Notes under the pieces: generated by a model
Databases searched by the model: none
Told to the model about the DNA's origin: nothing
Seen by the model: only the letters and a program-made list of their open reading frames with translations
Made by a program: the position numbers and the translations under genes
In this document: in pieces, positions 18,736-29,341 of the stretch
How positions within the stretch are numbered: position 1 is the first letter of the stretch
How the letters are laid out: each line of letters opens with the position of its first letter
Assembly: GCF_040954835.1 (NCBI RefSeq)
Contig: NC_090711.1
Coordinates: 751,501 to 815,500, forward strand
Source of the DNA: Lepisosteus oculatus
Taxonomy: Eukaryota; Chordata; Actinopteri; Semionotiformes; Lepisosteidae
Direction: 5' to 3'
DNA length: 64,000 nucleotides

Positions 18736-21700
18736 AATTTGCTACTAACAGCCAAACAAGATAAAACGATTGAGTTACATTCTCTGCTATGAAACCTATT
18801 TTTACATTCACATTTACTTTAAAGTCAATCAGTGATTCATACATCCTCAGAAGTTAATGACACTGAATAGAGCATTTATTCTGAGGTCTCCATTGCAGCA
18901 GGAGCAATTTATCCCATGGAAATAGTTGTTTGAACCCTGCTCTTTGTTGCTGCTGTCTCTGCTTCGTGTTGGAATGCATGCAGCTGCTGTTTGTCTTGTG
19001 ATTGCTTTCAGCATCTGCCCAGGTCTGTGGTCTGGATGTGAAACTAACAGCAGGCTGTTTACTGTCCTGTGAAACAAATACTGCTGCAAAAAAGTTTATG
19101 GATAATTATAAAATTATTTTTTAATTCCAAATCAAGCATCAAAAAGGTTAAACTATTGTACATGCTCATACCGGCTTCATTGCAGTAAAGATCTCCTGAT
19201 CTACAGAAAGATTGATGCAATACTTTTATATTTTATTGCTAACATAATGGAGATATCTTGTGGGAGAGGTTCTGAAATCTGGCGCTAAATTATACTTTAC
19301 ACTGACTAGGGCTTCATTTAATTAGATTTTATTTCTAATGTATCATCAAATCTGTTCCGATAAGGACATTTTCAGTCACGTGGTGCTTATCTGAAGAAGT
19401 TGTTCACAGGAGTCGAATGATGTTTCTTAGCTTTATAGGATTAAAACTTGATTCCTGTACTTTCCTGTCAGCCCTCACTGCTGAAGCACAAAGAGAGGAA
19501 GAGGCTTTAAAAGGTAACGGCAGGAAGATTGTCAAAATGTCTCTTGGAAAATGTCTCTTGCTGCTGTGAGGATGGTTGTCTTTTAAAATCCTTTAGAAAT
19601 ACAATTTGTTCAGTTTGACCTTATACCTTTATTTTTTGTTAGATGTCCCTTTCCGTTTAATAGCTCTTTCTAAGCACTTCAGATAAATCTGGTTTTACTG
19701 CAGTGTTTATGCACAGAAAAGACTTGATTTTCACAATCAGACAAATATAGGCTGTTAAATTCTAACTTGATTCACAGGCCCTCAAGGTATCATACATACC
19801 ATTTCAGACCTCAGACAAGGGAAGCCTCTGAGGTCCTTTGGGTCACTGCCAGCTGTAGGTGAGATGTGTTTATGTTGAGCGGATAATCTGTAAACAGGAT
19901 GATGGCTCCTTTTTAGAAAAATATTTGGGATTTCTCAACATCCTGAACTGCGTGAGCAGACACCAGAGTCCTGTGAATTAACAAGTCATTATTGAACTGT
20001 GATTGCATTTTGGAACTTTCTTGAATGGGTTTCAGTGATACAGAATTCAGGATGTTGCTTGCTTTTAAAAAGCTCTGTCATCTAGAGGAATAGCGACTCA
20101 CTCACAGTCTGCACAAAGCTGATGGAGTTTGTGTAGTGTCTGCAGGGGTCCCTTTGGGGTGGTCTGGGGAGAGGAGGAGACAAGGTGTGGGCACAGATGG
20201 GAGATTTACTAGACAGCCAAACGGGCTCCATCGGGTTGGAAATTAAAGATGGATTCAGCTCTTGTGACCACGTGGTCAACCTCAAAAGAGGGAGGTCCGA
20301 GGGAGGAAATGGAGCGAGACCAACGTAGCAGGAGAGGAGAAGCAACAAAACAGTAGTTTCAGCTTAACCCATCTTCCAGCAGGCCCTTGGTCACCTGTCC
20401 ATTCAGATGTATTATTTAAGGGTCCAAAAGCTTTCTTTTCTGCAGCATCAGCTGAGAGGATAAACTGACCTGTGGTTTATTATTTATAAAAGCTTTCTTG
20501 CCTACTCTTGTCATCATTAGTATTCAGGTTAGAGTGCATCAGAGGGGTCAAAGTTAGGGATCTAGTGCACATGATTGAATGCATCGTGTTAGGCTTTAAG
20601 AACTCATAACATTTCTGAGATAGTTGTGAATATTAGTTTCCGTGTTCTGTGAAACATCTGCATGCTGTTGCCTGTTTTTTTCTCCCCGCACGGATTGCTC
20701 ATGGAAGAAACTGCACGATCGTCCCTGATCAACGAGTGGATTTCACCACTCAGGCTGCTGTCAGAACTGACTTAACTGTTGTAATATTTCATTTCTTTTG
20801 CCCATGCCATCCTGCTGATATTAATATATATATATAATACCAACTCACACTGGAATCATGAGTGGATAGGATTGAGATGTAAAAGCTGTTTGATGTTGGG
20901 GATGGATCTAAACCATGCTGGGAGTACAATTTCATTTAGAAGCAGAACCGCGATTTTTTTACTGTTCACTGTCTTCAGGAAAATCTTTGTGTTCCCGGCA
21001 AAGAAAAGCTGCTGCTGCTGCAGCATGTGGGTAATAAAAAGTCACACATGCACGTCTGAGTGCTTGTTAGGCTGTCATTTCAAGCAACTGTAGCGTTATC
21101 ATTGTGGTTATTGCAAAACACAAAATAAAAATCAAGCGTGTGTTAGTGCGGGATTGTCACGTTCCTAAGAAACCATTTTGTGCTCATCTGAAAGAGAGAA
21201 GAAAAACTCTTCAATGTATATTGTTATGACAATTATGGCTTTGGTGAATTGACAATTTAACTTCCACTAGAAGATAAAACTGGCATTTACTGCGAATCTG
21301 CTCCATTAAAGCAGCCTGTTTGGGCACAATGAGGCTGATTATAGTTCTTTTTCTGTTCTCGTTTTCCCAGGGAAAGGAGAGCACATGAGGTTCTGCTTCG
21401 GCACCCGCTCCAGAGGAGACAGACCTTTCATATCTAATATTCATTTTTCTTCATAATGGAACTGTCACAGAAATGTGTCATGAAAGGGCGAGCACAGCCC
21501 GTGTTTGGCCCCGTCTCCGCCGAAGCCCCAGCACTGTGGGAGGAACGAAACGCCTCTGTCCGGAGTGATGGCGAGCAATTCATCACCCAATATCTGTGGC
21601 GTCTGAGTAATTCACAGCGCGGAGACAGGGAGCCTGCCAGGACGGACACACACACGGTGTTGTGCAGTCGCCTTGTTATCTTACGGTGTTTTACATTCTA

Positions 21701-21817
21701 AAGGGGAGAATGGATTGCCTGGGACCTCGAGACGTAGGGTGGATACAGGTGAAAGTCTTTTCTGCGACCATTCCAGTTGACAGCCTGGTGCAGAGCTGGA
21801 ATATGAATTCAGCTCAG

Positions 21818-21880
21818 TTTATTTGTCAGATACACGAGTGCAATGAAATGCTTATTGTACAGGTTGCTAATTGTTTTAGA
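21818..21880 (+). repeat. possible dispersed repeat fragment
   Basis: cagctcagtttatttgtcag atacacgagtgcaatgaaat gcttattgtacag is a sequence pattern common in fish repeats (ttcagtttatttgtcagata...gtgcaatgaaattctt). Only this part is recognisable. Confidence 0.45.
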
Positions 21881-23140
21881 AATGGCTACACCTTGGACGC
21901 CCCTGCATTTAAAAAAAACCCTGCAGTTGTACAGGTAGCCCGATTCAGCCCTGCACAGACCTGCGTGGCATTTTTTTCAGATTCATTTCCTCTACCTCAG
22001 CTCACCTGTGAGAGGCTCCAGAGCTGACATCGTGCAGCTCAGCTGCAAAGGAATGGAAATGTTTAGTTTGTGGAGTTACAGCATCTCTTTGAACCTTCTC
22101 AGTGTAGAGAGTCACAGTGCAGTTCTGCGAGATCAGACTGACGGTGATTTTCTCTCTGTAGCTGTTCAGCAAACCATTATTCACAAAAACCTTTTATACT
22201 CAAGAACATCTCCTTTAATTATCCTAAATGGCACCTGGAGAAGTATATTTACAATATTATGCGGAGAATGTTTAAAGTTACCTTTTTATGTTTTAGACAG
22301 ATTTCTATTTAAGTGAGACAGCAGTATGTCTTACTCAGCCCGGTTATAAACTGTAGCATGTCTGGCACACAAGAAACCCTCCCCACAGAGATCACAGTAA
22401 TCTACACAAGGAGCGACTGTTATCAGCCCTCTCCTTCCATGACTTTTCCAGTGCAAGTCGAGTTTTGAGTCAACGTGAGGATGAGATTTTGAAACATTAC
22501 GTTCTCATTTCGTTAGTCGCGTTAAGAGGCTCATCCGTGGGGTAGGGTTAACCACAGGTGGTGCACATGTTGCACAGAACCAGCTAGGTGGGCAGTGGTG
22601 GGAGGGGGTCACTGGAGGGTATGGGTTATTTTGTGAGTCACCTATGCCCCGTGTCTACGGGGTGGAGTGTTGTCAGTCAGATTTTTCTACTGCTCTGCTG
22701 TTGCCACAGCCCCTTCCTTTCTGGCTGCGTTTCAAGACGAGCATTTTCCAGCGCACAACCTGTTCGCTCGTCCGTCCACGGCCGTTGCGGAGATGAAGCC
22801 ATGAATCGGTTGAATGGAGCTCGGCCTTGTGGCCTCGGCAGAAGGAATCCAGTGAAGGCTTGGGAGCAGGATTGCACCACTTCTGTGTTCCGTCCTCACG
22901 CTGACTGGGCAGCCTGTCATTGAGCCTCAGGTTGGACTGGTGTGCTTTCTACTTTGTGAGGCCACTGCAGCAACCTTTTTACTGCTGGCAACCTTCCTTC
23001 TAGTGTTTCTAGTGGAACGAAATGTCCTAGACTTGCAGTGATGCCATCATTCCAGATGCTGACTCTTTAAGTGGCGCTGTTGTCAGATACGGCTTTGTGC
23101 TCTAAAGATTGAAAAGCTCAAGTGATGGCCATGCTATGCT

Positions 23141-23157
23141 GGGGGGGGGGGGGGGGG
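23141..23157 (+). repeat. poly-G tract (17)
   Basis: Uninterrupted run of 17 G. A likely place for length error in sequencing or assembly. Confidence 0.9.
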
Positions 23158-23436
23158 TTATTCTTCAAGAGGCTGTATGTGTCCCACACAGAGACCCCAG
23201 GATTGTACTGCTGTGCAATATTACTAAAGCAAACAAGCAGCCTTCAACAGGGTGGTAACCTTGGTTATTGTAGTCTGTGGTGTTGCACAACCTATATCAA
23301 TCTGGCTTTCAGTAGATTCTTATTCATTTAATTAAACCTGTTGTTGAGAATCACTGAATAAGAACAGCAGAAAAAAGCCTTCTTATCGGAAAGAATGGAT
23401 GGATGTTGGAAGGCTGCTGTAAATGGAGCTGGTGGG

Positions 23437-23451
23437 CCAGTAGGTGGCAGT
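23437..23451 (+). promoter_or_regulatory. CTCF site, perfect match
   Basis: CCAGTAGGTGGCAGT fits every position of CCASYAGRKGGCRSY and points the same way as the one at 17377. No gene lies within 7 kb. Confidence 0.6.
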
Positions 23452-23577
23452 CTTTTACCTGAAGTTCATTTGAATGAAGGGGAAGCAGTTTCTCACTCCT
23501 CCCCCTGATCAGCTGGTGCAGAATGGCCACCCAGGTGGGGCTGCACTTCATTCAATAAAACACGGGGGGGTGGAAAG

Positions 23578-23617
23578 TGATGCCATGTTAATTGTCATGA
23601 TGCCATGTTAATTGTCA
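23578..23617 (+). repeat. perfect 20-bp tandem duplication
   Basis: tgatgccatgttaattgtca is present twice in a row without a mismatch (23578-23597, 23598-23617). Recent, because the copies are identical. Confidence 0.9.
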
Positions 23618-24679
23618 ACCTCACTCATGAACAGGAGGACGGTCCGTTAGTGTTCAGAGTCAGAAGTGAGGTGTTTGGGCTTCAAGGTGTGTTTCTTCTT
23701 CAACTGCTCGAAACTGCTATTTGGTGACTGTAGCGCAGCCCTGGTTTTCAGGAACCGTACAGGGGGATGCAGGGTGGGATTAGTCTCCCAGCTTTCATCT
23801 TCCCACGCAGCCATGAACCTGCAGTCTGGGAGAGGAGACACTGAGAGTCTTGAGCACAGTTCTTTCGCTTTCTTGTGTGTAATCCTCACAGGAGTGTCTG
23901 GGAGGGATGTTTTCTGTGAGGGTTTCAGGGTAAAAGTATAAAGCAGAAAAAAATCAAGTACAGCTCCAAATGTGCAGTCTAGATTGGCCTTTTTGCTGAG
24001 GAAAGTGGGGATCCCTGCCCCTTGTGCTCAGTGGAGAATAGTTCACTGTGTGGAAAGGTCACCTTCAGTCTGGTCCACAGATCTGGCTTGTTCTTAAAAG
24101 AACTGTGTATCATGGAAGGATACAGTGTGTGAATCCCTTAATTGCCCTTAGAAAGTGCAGTCAGGGCTGCTCATTAAAAAGGCGCATGTGGCCTGGGGGG
24201 AGGAGATGTGCCAGTGTCACCATCTCTCACCCCTGATCGGTCTCATTGCTGCTGCGCAGGTTCATTTCTTCTCCTCATCTCTATTTTAAGCCTTAAGAAA
24301 CTGTCATAAAAAAGCAAACGTCTTCCTTCACAGGGAATCTAATGAGCTGTTCAGTTATACACAAGCAACAGAAAAAAGGCAGGAAATTCAGTTTCAAAGG
24401 AGACGGCGATTCAAAGTGAAGGGACTGAAATCTTAACCTTTTGCTTTCTCTCTGCACAGGTGTTGCTCACTGTTTGTCCTACCAGCGCCACGTGTGTTTG
24501 CCATAGAGGCAGAACAGCAGGGAGGTGGAGGAGTCAGTGCTCAGAGGGGCTCAAGCCACAGAGACACTGCTAGTGCTTGCATTGCTACAGCAAAGCTGAT
24601 ATCACAATGCTCATGTATGGTATAAGTCAAGTAAAGATAAGTTGTATCCGATATCTGAGGAAATATACGTGCTCCCACT

Positions 24680-24826
24680 GAAAAGGGCTTCTGGCTTGCT
24701 TGGTTGATTGCAGCTAATTGATCTAAGAATCTCATCCAGCCATTTCTTGAAAGAAAGCAAAATATCAGCTTCCCAACATGGCTGGATAGCTTGTTGCAAA
24801 ACCCCACAAACCAGGAGTGTGTAACC
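24680..24826 (+). repeat. second copy of the CR1-like fragment
   Basis: ttctggcttgcttggttgat, gcagctaattgatctaagaa, tctcatccagccatttcttg and then a cacaaaccaggagtgtgtaa end. It aligns with 18560-18735 over the CTCATCCAG(C)..TTTCTTGA core in the same orientation. Confidence 0.6.
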
Positions 24827-24849
24827 AAATTCTGCTAGAAACAGTGTTG

Positions 24850-25150
24850 TGGTTTGGTGACTGGCACAGTCCTTTAATGGAGTCTGGGGGTGCTGTTTTG
24901 GTGCTGCTCCTCAGATGAGATGTTTCATTGAGGTGCTGATCACGTGTGATTGTTTCAAAAAGGCTCTTGTCACTATTTGTAAAGGAATTTCTCACTTCTG
25001 GATTGTATCTGCTGTGCAATGAAGATAGGGATAGAACAGCTGTTGTGTGTCACCATCCACTGCAGCGTGAAGTGGGTTCCCTCCTACTTGTTCAAGAGCT
25101 TTGGGTCTTTCTGGTTGAAAAGTGCTGTGCAAAATGCCGATTAGTGTTGT
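24850..25150 (+). repeat. decayed dispersed repeat (CTCAGATGAGATGT family)
   Basis: ctcctcagatgagatgtttc, attgaggtgctga, then at the far end gtgggttccctcctacttgt, agagctttgggtctttctgg and aaagtgctgtgcaaaa. The order matches a common fish repeat whose ends read ggatgagacgttaaaccgag and gtaaagcgctttgggt ... aaagcgctatat. Strongly diverged. Confidence 0.5.
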
Positions 25151-25659
25151 AAAAACCTGTTGTACTTGACAGGGCTCAGTAGAGATGGTAAAAATAGAGC
25201 TCAAGTGCTTTTGAGTCCTTGTAGTCTTGTACTTTAAATTCAGTTCTTTGCTTTTAGAAATTAATCCTGCCAGATTTTTGCCAGGGAAAGTTTCCTTTTA
25301 GTGAAAAGTGTGAATGCAGTCAACTTCTAAAATCTCTGACCTGTTGTTATCAGGGTTTAATTAAAGCAGGCGAGAAACTCTTAGCACAACAGCATGATAA
25401 ACAGCGCTGGATGTTTTCACACCTGCAGGTTTTTAATTCTTCGTTTTTTTAAGTTCCTGATACGCTCTCCAGATGGCTTTTGTTAATGTGTTTTTTCATA
25501 GATAATTTAAGTTGCCTAAAAGGAAAATCGGCTGCTTGAGATTTGTGGAAATTGCCCTGTGAATACGTGCCAGACAGTTTCTCCAGAACAGGTAGCTCAC
25601 TTTTGCTTTGTCTGTCTGAGAGGAGGGGAAGTCAATCCAGAAGGATTCAGGAATCGTTT

Positions 25660-25830
25660 GCGCTAATGCCAAGTAATGCTAATAAGACTTCCACAATTGT
25701 TTTCATTTGCATATAAATTAAGTTCATTTAAACCTGTTTTAATATTTTTCCCTCTTTCGCAGCAGGCTTTAGGATTCTGTTTTTTTGCCTCCTATAAAAG
25801 TCCTTTTGCATCGTTCCCAGAATAAAGATC
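25660..25830. promoter_or_regulatory. candidate enhancer-like block
   Basis: Non-repetitive AT-rich sequence with the SOX-like ACAATTGT (25693-25700) five bases before an octamer ATTTGCAT (25705-25712). SOX and POU sites this close are typical of neural enhancers. Sequence only. Confidence 0.3.
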
Positions 25831-26668
25831 TAGTCAAACCATTCACTCACTAAGTACACTATTTTTATTTAAGTGGGCAAATTACATGTATATTACTCCG
25901 AAGATAAGGCCCAGCACATTCAGCTTCCTCCTTTTCATTATGATGATTATGAGAGTTCAATTAGGTTTAATGTGTTCCTTTTAAACTATTTAATACATTC
26001 CCGAGGATGTATTTTTCATCCATATGGAAATGAGATGTTTCTTTGTATCGGGTTGTGAGTGTTTTTGGAATGTATACATTATGTTAGCATATTCTCCCTC
26101 TGTTTGTTTCTCCACATCTCCTGGAGCGCTGATGCCCAGCAGCCAGAAAAGAGTCTGGTTTTCATCATAGACAAAGGTAAGAAAATGCTTTTTGGATCTA
26201 AAAAAAAACAGCACTGCAGCTGTTTTCATCATAGCTCCCTGGGGCTGGATTCCAAAATCTGTGTTTAGTCTTATCCATAAAGACAAGCTTCTGCATTTCC
26301 AGGCATGTGTTCATCAGAAACACGCAGAGAAACTGAAAAGGTGATATGAATCAGCTGAGACAAATGAGTTTCTCCCTTTTGTGCTGTTGGGATACCAGTC
26401 ATCAACCTGTCAGGGGAGATGGAATAGCACACTTGAACTCTTTAATCTTGTTTTATACCAAGATATATGAAATTGGCCTTTTTACTTGTAATAGTCCACT
26501 TCGGCATCCCCGACTGCTAATCTTCTCCAGTTATCACTGTGGTCCTGGTGTCTGTGAGACAGGAGTAGAGCACGTTTGAGTCGTCTGCCACACATGCTGA
26601 CGCTCTGCGTTCCCACGGCGCCCAGCGAGGCCGCAGGGTGAGCTCACCCCACAGCCCAGGCTGGAACC

Positions 26669-26683
26669 AGCGCCCCCTGGAGA
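26669..26683 (-). promoter_or_regulatory. candidate CTCF site, reverse orientation
   Basis: The minus strand reads TCTCCAGGGGGCGCT, with the strong CAGGGGGCGCT core and two mismatches at outer positions. It faces the plus-strand sites at 17377 and 23437, i.e. convergent orientation. Confidence 0.5.
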
Positions 26684-26899
26684 ACAGAGCCTGAACTAAC
26701 ACCTTCCAAAGTCAAATCCAAAATATGAATCTGCATGCTAAATACCCTTTGCCAGCCAGTTTTAGGTCTCGTAATGAAGCTTGACCTTCTGAAAGTACCT
26801 TAAGGATACAGTCCTTTAGATTCTGTTGGTTAATTCATCTTAGAAATTTCTCAGTTGGTCCAGTTGGTCACTGTGTTTGTCCTTCGCAGTCGTCACAAG

Positions 26900-26965
26900 A
26901 CGAGAAATGAGGTTACTAACGAGAGGAGACCATTCGTCTGCCCTCCGTCACTTTCAGGTTCGTTA
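26900..26965 (+). repeat. short CR1-like head fragment
   Basis: gagaggagaccattcgtctg ccctcc resembles the aggaggccattcggcccatct head of the CR1-like repeat seen at 18538. Only about 60 bases can be recognised. Confidence 0.35.
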
Positions 26966-29195
26966 AGTTATCTTCTTCCTGTCGGTCTGCCATCAGCACT
27001 TTCTTTTTAAAAGAACAATAAATGACCCGTGTTTATATAGCTTCTGCAAAAGCACAGAATTTTGAAGGACGTGTTAAGTTTGCTGTTGCTGCAGGCTTAC
27101 AAGCTCAGTCATCAAACAGACTTTGACATTGATGGGTCTTGTGCTTATTAAAACACAGGGTTAGAGAATATCTCAAGATGGGAGCATGGTGAACAAGACT
27201 TAACTCTCACTTCTCAGTTTTACCCGGAGCTGGGGAGTGCCTGTCAGTCCTCTTCCCCCTCCTCAGGATGCACGATGCAGTGCCGCGATATTTCATTAAT
27301 CAGCTAGTGATGCGTTGACTCTGGATGTGTGGTGCTTTGACATCTCAGTGCCTTGAGCTCAGACATGCTGCTGGGGCATCCAGAAGCCTTTGCTGCGAGT
27401 GTTTGTCCAGAGGTGGAGGAGACCGTATCGAGAAGAAAGGGCTGGACTTGTGGGAGCTTCCCATGTGGATATACAGCACTGGGAAAAGATGGAACAAGAG
27501 TGGGAGGCTCTTAGGCCTGGTTGACTCTCTCTGGGACCGGGTGTGAGGCATTTCCCATTCGGTCGTGGTCCCAGTTGGGATGTTCTTGAAATCCATCTGC
27601 GCTGCTTTTGTCATATAACTGGATATGGAGTGTCTGCAGCCCAGCAAACTTGCAATAAATAAATGAATAAGGAAATAACTGGCTCTCAGACCTCGCAGAG
27701 AGAGAGCTCAGTGTGGGAACTTGCCAGCTGAGAGCAGCTTTTCTCTGTTCCGTTTTCCTGCTGACTGCAGACATGCAGCTCCTCTTGCTGTGCTCTGGCA
27801 TCGCGACAGGCAGAAGGCAGCCATTGCTGATGTGTGTAGATTCTGCCAGGAAGCCTTCTGTTCACCTTTTGCAGCAGGTGTGAAGCAGCTCAGTGCTGTG
27901 CGTGATGCAGGCTGTCCAGGACCTGTGCTGCTGAATCTCCTCACAGTCTCTCGCAGGGTGAAATAATACAGATCTGCTTTCAGCTCTTGTGTCATGGCTA
28001 ACCAAGAAACTCTGTTAGCATTATAAAACACGAACAGTGATGGAAATCTTAGTTAATGTTACTGAAGGTGCTTGGATAGAATACCTGTTGGATAGCTTTT
28101 TCCTTGTGCACATCATTATCTTTGTAAAGGTGACTCTCTGTACTTTTGTCTCATGTTCATCTTTTCATTTGAAATCCACATGCTTGAGTCCACAGCGAAC
28201 ACGGTGGTTTTGACTTCGCTGTCCCAATATTTATGGAGGGCACTGTTTACATTTCTGTTTTTAAAATCATAGTTAATGAACTTATGGATCTAAACTTAGA
28301 CGTGATAACTCTAAGATAAAACGTGATTTTGACAGTTACATATTCCTTTATAAGCAGCCTGAGATTCATGAAGCATGATGAAAAAGAGTACTTTTTAAAA
28401 TAAACTATGCGATTTGAAATTGCGATTTGCTGCCAAGTGTGTAAAAGGCTGAGTGGAGCCTCATGACCTTCATTCAGATCCAGGCCAGTGGAGGGTGCCC
28501 GCTCCCAGCCGAGTGCGAGCAGTTCGAAGCAGGCGGCAGTCCTCAGGGATGAAATCAAAGTCTCGTAAATCAGCCTTTCTTTGCAGCAGCAGGTACTCTC
28601 TCTGCCAGGGGCCCTGGACATCATTCTTGGCTCAGACCCCCCTTCGGTCTCCTAATTTAAACTCCAGGCGAAAATCGGTGGAGGTGATCAATGGAGCTCC
28701 TGAAGAGACCTTCTTTCTTGCCCGTTTGGAAATGAACAGAGTTGCAGGAGCTGATCAATTCACCTCTTGATGGCTCTCAGACGGCAGCGTGACAAGACGA
28801 GGCCCGTTTATCCTCACAGAAATCCATCTCCGCTTTCCTTCACATTAATAATGACAGCAGCATCGTTAGGGCCCTTATTTATCACATCGCTAATAAACAA
28901 GGTGAATGTTTTTTCCACTCTAGTCTCTGGATGGCCTGAGCTTGTTCCTCTGGGCTGAGGGGGAATGTTGTGCCTTTCAGGTTTCCAGACTGAGGCTGTC
29001 TTTACTTATCAATTTCTAGCCTGTGTCTGATTAGGGAGGCAGAGCAGCTGCACAGGAGCGCAGTTACAGTACGTACAGTAGTAGCTGAAGAAGGTTTCCA
29101 GCGCAGATTCCGCAAACCTTTGACTTTGAACAAAAGGAAACTAAATTGTTGACCTAGTTCAAGTAGGAGCTGCGTCAGCAGGCGTAGGCTGCCAA

Positions 29196-29341
29196 GGAAC
29201 AAGTGAAGCTATATTCCATGCTGAAAAGAGAAGAAAAGAAACACACCCTAAGCTAGAAACACACCTGAAGAAGGCTCCACAACTGAAATGGTGTGTTTCT
29301 TCTCTTCTCTTTTCATCATGGAATAAACCTTTACTTGTTCC
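29196..29341. mobile_element. foldback (MITE-like) element with 52-bp inverted arms
   Basis: Left arm 29196-29247 and right arm 29290-29341 are inverted copies of 52 bp with 5 mismatches. They enclose a 42-base centre containing cctgaagaaggctccacaac. Arms start GGAACAAGT and end GAAACACACC. The right arm carries GGAATAAACCTTTAC with an AATAAA. A decayed copy lies in rbl1 intron 1 (2918-3030). It codes for nothing. Confidence 0.8.

Larger units (their letters stand above)
18740..24600. other. gene-free interval
   Basis: No exon recognised. Contains the poly-G tract, tandem duplication, the CTCF site at 23437 and a repeat piece near 21818. The rest is unremarkable single-copy-looking DNA. Confidence 0.5.

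Noticed and set aside
28453-28770. 105-codon plus-strand open frame
   Set aside because: Basic, Ser-rich translation without any motif; no splice context found.
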